Source: Verrucomicrobiota bacterium (lineage in GTDB: Bacteria > Verrucomicrobiota > Verrucomicrobiia > Chthoniobacterales > Terrimicrobiaceae). From it: a stretch of DNA of 18,371 nt. Each line of letters opens with the position of its first letter. The stretch's first letter is position 1. Below the pieces are notes generated by a model. It saw nothing but the letters and a program-made list of their open reading frames with translations. It was not told the DNA's origin and made no database searches. The stretch lies in assembly GCA_026398285.1 (NCBI GenBank), contig JAPLTI010000119.1, positions 1 to 18,371 of the forward strand. The letters run 5' to 3'. This document shows, in pieces, positions 1 to 7,468 of this stretch. The position numbers and the translations under genes were made by a program.

Positions 1-984
1 GAATCTCAGAAAACCCGACGCCGCCGGCTCGGCAGACACAGGCTTGGAGGGTGTCCGCTGGCGGGGAATCTCCATTGCCAGGTCGAGTTGGTTCGGCCCC
101 GTGAGCGCCCAGGCTTCGATGCCGCGCGAGCGGAGATCGGCGGCGAATTCGGACGCAAAGCCATGCAGGGTGAGCACCCGCTTGGGAGCGACATTTTCCA
201 CATGCCGCAGGAGGTCGTCGTAGCCCGCGTGGTCGGAGAGCGGAAAGGCGGCGTCGCAGCGCATGCGGTGGATGGCGCCGGCATCCATCGCCCAGCCGGT
301 GATGGCGGCGACGCGCCGTTTCTTCACCATCGCCATGGCCCGGCTTCCAGCGCTGGTGGGAGGGCAAATGAGGACATGGCCCGCTGCGCTTTTTGTGTCC
401 CAGGGTGTGTGCTCCGGGAAAACAATGCCCTCCGATTCATAGACCGGGATGAGTTTTGCGATGGCGGAGTGGAGCATGACTTGCATCCCGGCTCCGCAGA
501 GATTGGCGAGGATTTCCTGGGACTTGCCGAGCGAATAGCCGAGCAGAATGGGCGTTGCGCCTTCCTCCAGGGATTCGATGCAAAACTTGAGAATTTGAGC
601 CATTACCTCCTCAAACGGCGGAAACACATAGCGCGGGAGTCCGTAGGTCGTCTCCATGATCAGTGTCTCGGCGTGCGTGTGAGCGGTCGTCTCGGCACTT
701 GCTCCCTGCCGGAGTTTGAAGTCGCCCGTGTAGAGGAGGCTTCCTTGCTCGGTTTCCACAAAACACTGGGCGGATCCCAAGACATGCCCAGCTGGCAACA
801 GGCGCATGCGGAATTTTTCAAAATCGCGCAGCTCGTCGAAGGGTAGGGGGATTTTTTCGCCGTGCAGGGTGCCCATGCGCGCTTCCATGAGGCGAAGGGT
901 CGTTGGCGTAGCGATGGTTCTCTCGTGGCGTCCTGTATGGTCGCTGTGGGCGTGTGACACGAAAGCCAAAGGCTTCGAGTAAAC
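1..984 (-). other. Metallo-beta-lactamase/beta-CASP nuclease portion of the fusion
   Basis: Members of this superfamily (COG1236-like, relatives of CPSF-73 and of DNA-repair exonucleases) hydrolyse RNA or DNA phosphodiester bonds with two zinc ions. Metal-binding motifs are all present: HAHSDH (H233, H235, D237, H238 in fusion numbering), AGHVLGSA (H289), TGDFK (D310), then METTYG opening a beta-CASP-like insert, LSDHAGY (H474) and LHGF (H496). The usual N-terminal 25-30 residues before the first motif are missing. The C-terminus leaves the window after a Pro/Ala-rich stretch. Which nucleic acid it acts on cannot be told from sequence. Confidence 0.8.
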
Positions 985-1650
985 AGCCACGACTTGATCC
1001 ATCGCCAAGAGTTCGCGGCCGTATTGCAGGAGTTGCCCGAGGCCGAAGCCGGTGAGGATGGTGACAAAAATCTCCGCCGCCATCAGCGAGCGCCATGCAA
1101 AGGCCCAGCCCTGCTTCATGCCGCCGATGAGGTAAGGAAGTGAGGCGGGCAGGATGACATTGAACCAAGTGTGCAGACCCTTCGATCCCATGGTGCGGGC
1201 GGCGCGCAGATAGATTGGCGGCATGGAGCGCACGCCATCACTCGTCGCGATGAGCACCGACCAGAGGGTTCCCATGACCACCACAAAAAGCATGGCGGCC
1301 TCGGTCTGTCCAAACCACAGAAGGGCCAGCGGCACCCCGCAAACGCTTGGCAGGGTCTGAATACCAAGAGCCAGCAGGCCGAGGGTGTCTTGCAGAATGC
1401 GGAAGCGCGAGGTGAGTAGGCCGAGTGGAACTCCGAAAAGCAGGCCGATACCATAGCCCAAGAGGAGGCGTTGCATGGTGACAAGAGTCGCCGTCCAGAG
1501 TGTGCCATCTAATGTAGCCTGCCACATGTATTCCAGCACATTGAGCGGAGAGGGGAGTAGCACGGGCGACCACATCCCCGAGCGGGATGCGGCCTCCCAG
1601 GAAGCGATCAGGAAGAGAAAAAATGCGAGTGTGAAGATGCGGTGGATCAT
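1..1650 (-). CDS. In-frame fusion: ABC permease (N-terminal) to beta-CASP metallo-beta-lactamase nuclease (C-terminal), partial at 3' end
   Basis: A single stop-free frame of 550 codons starts at ATG 1650-1648 and runs off the left edge; I read it codon by codon and the frame is the same at both ends. Residues 1 to about 222 are a SsuC/TauC-type permease that stops after its fifth membrane segment. From about residue 225 the protein becomes a metallo-beta-lactamase/beta-CASP nuclease starting just before its HAHSDH motif. The start overlaps the ATPase stop (ATGA at 1650-1647), so this is the third gene of the importer operon. Both partners look trimmed at the join: the permease lacks its last helix and the nuclease its first strands. 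A deletion between two adjacent genes, or a chimeric assembly, explains this better than a designed fusion. Confidence is high for the open frame and low that the product works as one protein. Confidence 0.85.
   Translation of the reverse strand, partial: MIHRIFTLAFFLFLIASWEAASRSGMWSPVLLPSPLNVLEYMWQATLDGTLWTATLVTMQRLLLGYGIGLLFGVPLGLLTSRFRILQDTLGLLALGIQTLPSVCGVPLALLWFGQTEAAMLFVVVMGTLWSVLIATSDGVRSMPPIYLRAARTMGSKGLHTWFNVILPASLPYLIGGMKQGWAFAWRSLMAAEIFVTILTGFGLGQLLQYGRELLAMDQVVAVYSKPLAFVSHAHSDHTGRHERTIATPTTLRLMEARMGTLHGEKIPLPFDELRDFEKFRMRLLPAGHVLGSAQCFVETEQGSLLYTGDFKLRQGASAETTAHTHAETLIMETTYGLPRYVFPPFEEVMAQILKFCIESLEEGATPILLGYSLGKSQEILANLCGAGMQVMLHSAIAKLIPVYESEGIVFPEHTPWDTKSAAGHVLICPPTSAGSRAMAMVKKRRVAAITGWAMDAGAIHRMRCDAAFPLSDHAGYDDLLRHVENVAPKRVLTLHGFASEFAADLRSRGIEAWALTGPNQLDLAMEIPRQRTPSKPVSAEPAASGFLRF
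985..1650 (-). other. Permease portion of the fusion (SsuC/TauC/NrtB-like, last helix missing)
   Basis: Inner-membrane subunit of the importer. Hydrophobic segments lie near residues 4-20, 65-90, 95-120, 125-148 and 180-205. The cytoplasmic EAA-type loop that docks on the ATPase is visible as RAARTMGSKGLHTW with ILPASLP after it, at about residues 155-180. Members of this family are usually about 250-270 residues with six helices; here the similarity ends after GRELLAMDQVVAV, where the sixth helix should begin. With five helices and a cytoplasmic N-terminus, whatever follows would sit outside the membrane. Confidence 0.8.
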
Positions 1651-2474
1651 TCGGAGGCCTCCTGGCCCTGTGCGGTGGTGAAACCTTTGAGAGCGGTGGT
1701 GATTTCTGTCGAGTAGCGGGCGAGTTCCACGCTGTTGATGTCGCGGGGGCGTGGAAGGTCGATTCGGAATTCCGCGCGGATGCGGCCGGGGTTTGGTGAG
1801 AAAAGAAGCACGCGGTCGCCGAGGCAGGCGGCTTCGCGGACATTGTGGGTCACGAAAATGATGGTCTTGCGGCGGGCTTCCCAGATGCGCTGGATGTCGC
1901 CGTAGAGGTGTTCGCGAGTGAGAGCATCCAACGCGGCAAAGGGTTCGTCCATGAGCAGCACGCGGGGGTTGGGCGCAAGGGCTCGGGCGAGGGCGACGCG
2001 TTGTTTCATGCCGCCTGAGAGTTCATGGATGTTGGCGCGTTCGAATTTTTCCAATCCCACGAGGTGCAGGTAGTATTTGGCGACCTCCTGGCGTTCCTTG
2101 GAATTCAGTCCCGGCTTGAGGCAGAGGCCGAAGAGCACATTGCCTCTGACATCCAGCCAAGGGAAAAGCGCATGCTCTTGGAACATGACCATGCGGTCGC
2201 GTCCGGGGCCGGTGATGTTTTCGCCATTCGCCAAAATCTGTCCGCTGTCCGGTTGGTCGAGGCCGGCGATGAGGTTCAGAAGCGTGGACTTGCCGCAGCC
2301 GCTGGGGCCGACGAGGCAGACGAATTCCCCTTCGCCGACTTTCACGCTCACATTGTCGAGAGCGAGAACCTTGCCGCGCTCGGTGGTGAAGGACTTCGAG
2401 ATATTATTGGCCTCGATGCGCTCGGGGGCTGTGTTTGCGAGTTCGTTTTCGAGGCTCATCGTGATTTTTTTCAT
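1647..2474 (-). CDS. ABC importer ATPase, nitrate/sulfonate/taurine type
   Basis: Cytoplasmic ATPase of 275 residues that powers the importer encoded with its neighbours (SsuB/TauB/NrtD class). Visible elements in order: Walker A GPSGCGKST (56-64), Q-loop MFQEHALFPW (Q99), signature LSGGMKQR (152-159), Walker B VLLMDEP (172-178), D-loop ALDALT and switch histidine FVTHNVREA (H210). Length is normal. The start at 2474 overlaps the stop of the binding-protein gene (ATGA), and its own stop overlaps the permease start the same way, so the three genes are translationally coupled. A second Met at residue 6 is possible, but the ATGA overlap favours the first. The transported substrate cannot be read from the ATPase. 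Confidence 0.93.
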   Translation of the reverse strand: MKKITMSLENELANTAPERIEANNISKSFTTERGKVLALDNVSVKVGEGEFVCLVGPSGCGKSTLLNLIAGLDQPDSGQILANGENITGPGRDRMVMFQEHALFPWLDVRGNVLFGLCLKPGLNSKERQEVAKYYLHLVGLEKFERANIHELSGGMKQRVALARALAPNPRVLLMDEPFAALDALTREHLYGDIQRIWEARRKTIIFVTHNVREAACLGDRVLLFSPNPGRIRAEFRIDLPRPRDINSVELARYSTEITTALKGFTTAQGQEASE

Positions 2475-3493
2475 GGCTGCCAGAGAAGGTTTTTCAAATC
2501 GACGCGGGCGCGCAGGAAACCGACTTCGCGCGCATGCTGGAGAAATGCTTCAAAAGGCTCGACCGAGATAGCTGTGTTCGGATCAAGGCGCGTCCAGGCT
2601 TCATCGACGAGTTTTTGGGAAATCTCACGACGGGTTATGGCGCTGAGTTCGTCGCGCACACGGCGGCGCGCCTCCTCGGGGTTCGCTCGAATCCATTCGG
2701 TGAGGCTCTGATGGGCTTCCGCAAATTTGGCAGCGAGCGCGGGGCGTTCCTCCAGAAAGCCAACGCGGCCCGCAAGCACAGTCGTAAGGGCCTTGGGATC
2801 GGAGTGGAAAATCCGGCCATCCGCTTCATTGATGAGGCGGGTCACCCATGGCTCCACCGTCCAGGCTGCATCAAGTTTCTTTTGCGTGAAAAGCTGAAGC
2901 ATGTCGGGATTGGCGGTCGGGATGACCCGTGCATCGCCTCCCACGAGTGTGACTTTGATTCCTTGCTTCAGCAGCCACGCCCGGCATTCCACATCCTGGG
3001 TGTTTCCGAGTTGCGGTGTCGCAATGGTTTTTCCTCTGAGGTCATCCACCGAGGTGATTTCGCCGCCGCGCACCACGAGCGCTTCGCCACCGCGCATGGA
3101 GCCGGCCATGACGCGAACCTCCTTGCCGTTGGCGCGAGCGTGGGCGTTTACCACAGGGCTAGGCCCGACATAAGTCATGTCGATTGCTTTGGTAAAGAAA
3201 GCCTCCATCGCTGAAGGGCCGGCATTGTAAATCGACCACTCCAACTTGACGGGTTCGCCAAGGCGGGATTCAAACCAGCCTTTGCCTTCGCGTGACATGT
3301 TTGAGGCCACGAGTGCCTGAGCATGAGTGATATTTGGGAAAAATCCCACGCGAACAACCTGCTCGGCGCTGGCTGTGAAAAACGGGGAGGCAACGAGCAG
3401 AACAAGGCAGGTTTTAAAAAGTTGATCGATAAAATCAACTAATCCACCAATCCGGTGGTGTCTGCTTTGGCGTTGTTTCTGAAAAACTCCCAT
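2471..3493 (-). CDS. Periplasmic substrate-binding protein of ABC importer (nitrate/sulfonate/taurine family)
   Basis: Secreted binding protein of about 340 residues that would deliver a small anion to the permease. A basic N-region is followed by a hydrophobic core (about residues 28-41) and a signal-peptidase-like TASA/EQ site. The mature part begins VRVGFFPNITHAQALV and contains YNAGPSAMEAFF, DMTYVGPSPVV, LRGKTIATPQLGNTQD and AAWTVEPW, typical of the SsuA/NrtA/TauA fold. I chose ATG 3493 over the longer TTG at 3529 because GGAGAAG lies 10 nt upstream. First gene of the operon, divergent from the glycosyltransferase gene. Nitrate, an alkanesulfonate and taurine are all possible ligands; sequence alone does not decide. 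Confidence 0.88.
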   Translation of the reverse strand: MGVFQKQRQSRHHRIGGLVDFIDQLFKTCLVLLVASPFFTASAEQVVRVGFFPNITHAQALVASNMSREGKGWFESRLGEPVKLEWSIYNAGPSAMEAFFTKAIDMTYVGPSPVVNAHARANGKEVRVMAGSMRGGEALVVRGGEITSVDDLRGKTIATPQLGNTQDVECRAWLLKQGIKVTLVGGDARVIPTANPDMLQLFTQKKLDAAWTVEPWVTRLINEADGRIFHSDPKALTTVLAGRVGFLEERPALAAKFAEAHQSLTEWIRANPEEARRRVRDELSAITRREISQKLVDEAWTRLDPNTAISVEPFEAFLQHAREVGFLRARVDLKNLLWQP

Positions 3494-3503
3494 CGCGCGA
3501 GAG

Positions 3504-3510
3504 CTTCTCC
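3504..3510 (-). promoter_or_regulatory. Ribosome binding site of the binding-protein gene
   Basis: GGAGAAG on the minus strand, 10 nt before ATG 3493. It decides this start over the upstream TTG at 3529. Confidence 0.55.
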
Positions 3511-3580
3511 GGAAATCCGGGAGAGTCAACGAAAGACTCCGGCTTGGCAGACGGCGGGAATTGGGGCAGGTTGCTGGCCT

Positions 3581-4765
3581 ATGGGAAAGCGCGTCTTGAT
3601 TTTATCCGCCTCTGTGGGTTCCGGGCATGTGAAGGCGGCCGATGCCCTTGCACGCGCCATGCGGGCCAGAAGTGATGTGGACGAGGTTCTCTCGGATGAC
3701 TCGCTCGACCATACGAATGTCCTCCACAAGCAGTTCTACTCCACGCTCTATAAAAAACTCTCCGCCATGCTGCCGGAGTTTCTGGGCTGGTGGTATGAGA
3801 CGAGCGACGACCCGTGGGTTGCCGACAAGGGGCGCTTGTTGATCGATCTGCCCCAGGCTTTGCCGCTCATCAACCTGGTGCGGGAATTCAAGCCGGATGT
3901 CATTCTCTGCACGCATTTCATGCCGGCCGGGGTCATCTCCTGGCTTATTGCCAACGGGAAACTTGAGGCGCGTCTGGGCGTGGTGATCACGGATTTTCAT
4001 TTCCATGCTTTTTGGATTACGCGCGCTTTCAATTGGTATTTCGTGGCGCAGGAGGACGATAAAATCCACATGGAGGCGCTCGGCCTGCCTGCCGACCGGA
4101 TTGAGGTTACTGGCATTCCCGTGGAGCCTGAGTTTGGAGCGCCTGTGGATGCGAACGCCGTGCTGGAGCGGCATGGATTGCAGCCCGGAAGGCCGACCCT
4201 CCTCGTTGCCGGTGGCGCGCTGGGCATGAGTCCGGCGACGGCTGTCGTGAGGCAGTTGCTGCAGTTGGACAGGAATTTTCAGGCCATCATCGTCTGCGGA
4301 AAAAATGAGGAAATGCTGAACGAGATTGTGGATTTACTGAAAGACCGGCCGGGGGATTTCAGAGTCTTTGGCTACACAAAGGAAATGTCGGATTTCATGT
4401 CTGTGGCCTCGATTTTGCTCAGCAAGCCGGGAGGTATGACGACCGCCGAAGCTGTGGCCTGCGGACTGCCAATGATGATTCTGGATCCGATTGGCGGCCA
4501 GGAGGAGCGCAATGCCGATGTTCTTCTCGAAGCGGGTGCCGCCGTGAAATGCACTGAGGTCACTCTCGTCGCGCACAAGCTTCGCCGCTTGCTGGATGAT
4601 CCCGAGCGACTCAGGCAAATGTCCCGAAATGCGCGTAGCCTCGGCCACCCGAATGCGGCGGCGGAAATAAGCCGCATTGTTCTGGAGGAGCCTGACAGGC
4701 GTCCTGTGGTCATTTCAAAACTTCGCGAGAAGGCCCTGCGCAAACGCATCGCCGCCGCAGGATAG
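3581..4765 (+). CDS. MGDG-synthase/processive diacylglycerol glucosyltransferase-like GT28 enzyme
   Basis: Probable membrane-associated glycosyltransferase (394 residues) that moves a sugar from a nucleotide sugar to diacylglycerol, making glycolipids. The N-terminal MGDG-synthase domain has the ILSASVGSGHVKAADAL loop (residues 7-23; compare the GNGH/GSGH loop of UgtP and plant MGD1) and VVITDFHFHAFWI (134-146). The C-terminal nucleotide-sugar domain has LLVAGGALGM (207-216) and LLSKPGGMTTAEAVACGLPM (279-298). ATG 3581 is preferred over the longer upstream GTG because homology begins at MGKRVLIL and a GGGGCAGG stretch lies about 10 nt before it. The stop overlaps the ribosome binding site of the GH1 gene, so the two are probably one operon. 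Sugar (Glc or Gal) is not determined. MurG-like GT28 activity is a less likely alternative. Confidence 0.85.
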   Translation: MGKRVLILSASVGSGHVKAADALARAMRARSDVDEVLSDDSLDHTNVLHKQFYSTLYKKLSAMLPEFLGWWYETSDDPWVADKGRLLIDLPQALPLINLVREFKPDVILCTHFMPAGVISWLIANGKLEARLGVVITDFHFHAFWITRAFNWYFVAQEDDKIHMEALGLPADRIEVTGIPVEPEFGAPVDANAVLERHGLQPGRPTLLVAGGALGMSPATAVVRQLLQLDRNFQAIIVCGKNEEMLNEIVDLLKDRPGDFRVFGYTKEMSDFMSVASILLSKPGGMTTAEAVACGLPMMILDPIGGQEERNADVLLEAGAAVKCTEVTLVAHKLRRLLDDPERLRQMSRNARSLGHPNAAAEISRIVLEEPDRRPVVISKLREKALRKRIAAAG

Positions 4766-4770
4766 GGGAG
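4764..4770 (+). promoter_or_regulatory. Ribosome binding site of the GH1 gene, overlapping the upstream stop
   Basis: AGGGGAG starts inside the TAG stop of the glycosyltransferase gene and lies 7 nt before ATG 4778. This supports cotranscription and coupled translation of the pair. Confidence 0.7.
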
Positions 4771-4777
4771 TTTCTAT

Positions 4778-6154
4778 ATGAATCATTCCACACCATTTTT
4801 AATCGGGGTCGCCACTTCGGGATACCAAAGCGAAGGCGGATACAACGGGCCCGGCGAGCCGCAGAACAATTGGGGCGCCTGCGAGAAGTCGGGCCGGGTC
4901 GATCGCACCGGGCGCGCGGTGGATTTCTGGAACAGGTATCGAGGTGACTTCGACTTGGCCCGTGGGATGGGGCTCAATGCGTTTCGGTTGAGTATCGAGT
5001 GGACGCGCGTGCAGCCGTCTTTCACGAACGCGCTTGGTCCAGCGCCGGCCTTCGACGGAGCGGCGGTGGATGCCTATGCGGACCGTGTGGCTGCCTGTCG
5101 CGAAGCGGGCATGGAGCCTGTGGTCACGCTGCAGCATTTCACTCACCCGGCCTGGCTGGGAGTTGATGCCTGGCTGGACGACGGAACGCCCGGGGCTTTT
5201 CAAAAATTCGTTCAATTTACGATCGAGCGCCTCAACCAAAGACTCTGCGACCACTTCGGCCAACCGCCTGTGCGGTGGTATGTCACACTCAACGAGCCAA
5301 ACATGCTCGTTTTGAACACCTATCTGAACCGCCATTTTCCGGGTGGTCCAGAGGCTGGAATCCCCGTTGGCCTGCGCGCCTACAACCGCATGCTGGCCGC
5401 GCATGTGAGAGCCTACAATGCGATTCCGGAGGCGCTCTCGCGTCATTTCACGCACATCGCGCTCCAGCGCCGCACTGATCTCGCCGCCATGGCAGGGGCG
5501 GGTCTGCACCGGTTGGCCAATTACTTTGCCTCGCGTGCGGCCACATCCGAGGCGTTTGAATTTTTCTTCACCGAGGCCGAACGCGCGCCAAGGGCCCGCG
5601 CGCTGGATTACCTCGGGCTCGATTATTACGACCCCTTTGTGAGCCATGCCTTGCGGGCGCCAGATTTTTCAGACCTTGAATTCAAAAGCTGGAGCATCTC
5701 CGCCCACATGCTCGATGTGCTCGCCTGCAAGTGGTGGGATTGGCATTTCCTGCCCGAGGGCATGACCGCCTTCTGCCAGTATTACGCCAGCGCCTTCCCA
5801 GGAATGGCCATTCTCATCGCAGAAAATGGCATGGCCCTGCGCAGTCGAATCGATGATTCCGGAGGCGAACCTCGCCGCGACAAGATAACCCGCAGCGCCT
5901 ATCTCGAAGCCCACCTTCTCGAAGTGCGGCGCATGCTCGACGCCGGCGTGCCTGTGGTGGGGTATCTCCACTGGTCACTCACCGACAACTACGAGTGGGG
6001 CTCCTTCAGCCCTCGGTTTGGGCTTTATCGCATCGATTTCCAACGCGATTTGGCGCGTTTGGAAGTAGACCATCTGGGCGACAGGCCCTCTCAAACCTAC
6101 GCCAGACTCGTGCGGGAGATGGGGCTTAACTCGCTCACGGTCAATCTCCCGTAG
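4778..6154 (+). CDS. Glycoside hydrolase family 1 protein (beta-glycosidase-like)
   Basis: A 458-residue GH1 TIM-barrel protein. Retaining enzymes of this family cleave or transfer beta-linked glucose, galactose or related sugars. The acid/base glutamate sits in TLNEPN (E173) and the nucleophile in AENG (E349). The N-terminal FLIGVATSGYQSEGG motif (7-21) and the aglycone/glycone wall GYLHWSLTDNYEWG near residues 403-416 are intact, so it should be active. There is no signal peptide, so it is cytoplasmic or membrane-peripheral. It follows the glycolipid glycosyltransferase by 12 nt. GH1 includes SFR2, the plant galactolipid:galactolipid galactosyltransferase, so glycolipid remodelling is an attractive but unproven role. 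An ordinary cytoplasmic beta-glucosidase is the conservative reading. Confidence 0.9.
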   Translation: MNHSTPFLIGVATSGYQSEGGYNGPGEPQNNWGACEKSGRVDRTGRAVDFWNRYRGDFDLARGMGLNAFRLSIEWTRVQPSFTNALGPAPAFDGAAVDAYADRVAACREAGMEPVVTLQHFTHPAWLGVDAWLDDGTPGAFQKFVQFTIERLNQRLCDHFGQPPVRWYVTLNEPNMLVLNTYLNRHFPGGPEAGIPVGLRAYNRMLAAHVRAYNAIPEALSRHFTHIALQRRTDLAAMAGAGLHRLANYFASRAATSEAFEFFFTEAERAPRARALDYLGLDYYDPFVSHALRAPDFSDLEFKSWSISAHMLDVLACKWWDWHFLPEGMTAFCQYYASAFPGMAILIAENGMALRSRIDDSGGEPRRDKITRSAYLEAHLLEVRRMLDAGVPVVGYLHWSLTDNYEWGSFSPRFGLYRIDFQRDLARLEVDHLGDRPSQTYARLVREMGLNSLTVNLP

Positions 6155-6202
6155 CTGATCGCCGATTTTCTGATCGCACTTCGTAAAACTTCACGGCAAT
6201 AC

Positions 6203-6219
6203 TTGGCATCCCGATTGCT
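6203..6219 (+). promoter_or_regulatory. Sigma-54 (RpoN) promoter candidate for glutamine synthetase
   Basis: TTGGCATCCCGATTGCT matches the sigma-54 consensus YTGGCACGNNNNTTGCW at all but two positions. The invariant GG (6205-6206) and GC (6217-6218) have the exact required spacing. Transcription would start near 6230 and leave a leader of about 80 nt. Two copies of CTGATCGC (6155-6162 and 6170-6177), 15 nt apart, lie upstream and could be activator sites. The match was found by eye. Confidence 0.6.
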
Positions 6220-6270
6220 TTAATCACCCCGCCGCAAGGGAAGATGGGAAAAACGAAAAAAAAGCTACAC

Positions 6271-6286
6271 CAGACGGCCTGGTCTG
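6271..6286 (+). repeat. Inverted repeat in the glutamine synthetase leader
   Basis: CAGACGGCCTGGTCTG has 5-bp arms (CAGAC/GTCTG) around a 6-nt loop, 25 nt before the start codon. No T-run follows it, so it is not a terminator. It may be a protein-binding site or a leader hairpin. Confidence 0.4.
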
Positions 6287-6310
6287 CTCAAAAAAATACA
6301 CCTAACAAAA

Positions 6311-7330
6311 ATGGCTAAATACAAACTCGAATACATCTGGCTCGACGGATACGAGCCGGTGGCAAACCTCCGCAGCAAAACCCAAATCAAGGAATTCTCC
6401 AGCTTTCCCAAGCTTGAAGAACTCCCTTTGTGGGGCTTTGACGGCAGCTCCACCCGCCAGGCTCCCGGCGGCAGCTCCGATTGCGTGCTGAAACCTGTGG
6501 CGGTTTTCCCGGATTCCACCCGCAAGAACGGTGCTCTGGTTATGTGCGAAGTTATGATGCCCGATGGCACGCCGCATATCTCAAACTCCCGTGCGACCAT
6601 TTTGGATGATCCCGAGGCATGGTTCGGATTCGAGCAAGAATATTTTCTTTATCAAAATGGACGCCCATTGGGCTTTCCGGCTGAAGGTTTCCCTGCTCCT
6701 CAAGGTCTCTATTACACCGGCGTGGGCTACAACGCGGTGGGCGACATCGCCCGTGATATCGTCGAGCAGCACCTCGACATCTGTCTCGATGCTGGCATCA
6801 ACCACGAAGGCATCAATGCCGAGGTCGCCAAGGGCCAGTGGGAATTCCAAATTTTCGGCAAAGGCTCCAAGCGCGCCGCCGATGAAGTCTGGATCGCCCG
6901 CTACATCCTTGTTCGCCTCTGCGAGCAATATGGCGTGGATGTGAACTTCCATTGCAAACCGCTCGGCAAGGATTTCGACTGGAATGGCTCGGGAATGCAC
7001 TCAAACTTCTCCACCAAGCACATGCGTGAAGTCGGTGGTAAGGAATACTTCGAGAATCTCATGGCAGCCTTCGATAAATACAAAAACGAGCATGTCGCCG
7101 TTTATGGGCCGGATAACCATCTGCGCCTCACAGGTCTCCACGAGACCCAGTCCATCGACAAATTCAGCTACGGCTTGGCTGATCGTGGCGCATCGATCCG
7201 CATGCCGCACAGCTTCGTCAATAACGGCTACAAAGGCTACCTCGAAGACCGTCGTCCGAATTCCCAAGGCGACCCTTATAAAATCGCCAGCCGCATCCTT
7301 CAGACGATTGCCACGGTTCCGACCAAGTAA
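6311..7330 (+). CDS. glnII: Glutamine synthetase, type II (eukaryote-like)
   Basis: Cytoplasmic enzyme joining ammonia to glutamate with ATP; its 339 residues match the short GSII class, not the roughly 470-residue GlnA. Seen: beta-grasp N-domain with WGFDGSSTRQA, catalytic-barrel motifs GFEQEYFL, EVAKGQWEFQIFG, DWNGSGMHSNFST, DNHLRLTGLHETQ and RMPHSFVNNGYKGYLEDRRP. These carry the expected metal- and glutamate-binding Glu, His and Arg residues. No adenylylation-loop tyrosine of the GSI type is expected, so control is probably transcriptional; a sigma-54-type promoter sits upstream. The start lacks a clear Shine-Dalgarno (AACAAAA precedes ATG), but homology starts exactly here. A strong terminator follows. 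Monocistronic. Confidence 0.96.
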   Translation: MAKYKLEYIWLDGYEPVANLRSKTQIKEFSSFPKLEELPLWGFDGSSTRQAPGGSSDCVLKPVAVFPDSTRKNGALVMCEVMMPDGTPHISNSRATILDDPEAWFGFEQEYFLYQNGRPLGFPAEGFPAPQGLYYTGVGYNAVGDIARDIVEQHLDICLDAGINHEGINAEVAKGQWEFQIFGKGSKRAADEVWIARYILVRLCEQYGVDVNFHCKPLGKDFDWNGSGMHSNFSTKHMREVGGKEYFENLMAAFDKYKNEHVAVYGPDNHLRLTGLHETQSIDKFSYGLADRGASIRMPHSFVNNGYKGYLEDRRPNSQGDPYKIASRILQTIATVPTK

Positions 7331-7361
7331 TCGCTTCAGGGATTCAGTGAATCAAACAATG

Positions 7362-7396
7362 AACGCCGCCTGTGCAAACGGGCGGCGTTTTCTTTT
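7362..7396 (+). terminator. Rho-independent terminator after glutamine synthetase
   Basis: A perfect 9-bp stem AACGCCGCC / GGCGGCGTT with a 10-nt loop, followed by TTTCTTTT. It lies 31 nt after the stop. Confidence 0.85.
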
Positions 7397-7468
7397 GCCG
7401 ACGCCTCCGGTTTTAAAAATTTTGAGGCTTTGCATTTGCAAGTTCCCGTAAGAGCCTCTCCGCTTTCG

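Noticed and set aside
88..846. 252-residue plus-strand open frame opposite the nuclease
   Set aside because: It is the antisense shadow of the nuclease, whose minus-strand frame carries the full set of metallo-beta-lactamase motifs. The plus-strand product has no recognisable domain.
985..990. A frameshift or sequencing slip as explanation of the permease-nuclease join
   Set aside because: Both parts are read in the same frame with no stop and no frame change. A base slip cannot explain the loss of about 30 residues from each partner; a larger deletion or assembly chimera is needed.
2025..3214. Plus-strand open frames of 226-228 residues opposite the ATPase and binding-protein genes
   Set aside because: Shadows of two well-supported minus-strand genes; no start signals and no domain content.
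4799..5647. 282-residue minus-strand frame opposite the GH1 gene
   Set aside because: The plus strand encodes an intact GH1 protein with both catalytic glutamates; the minus-strand product is Arg/His-rich shadow sequence.
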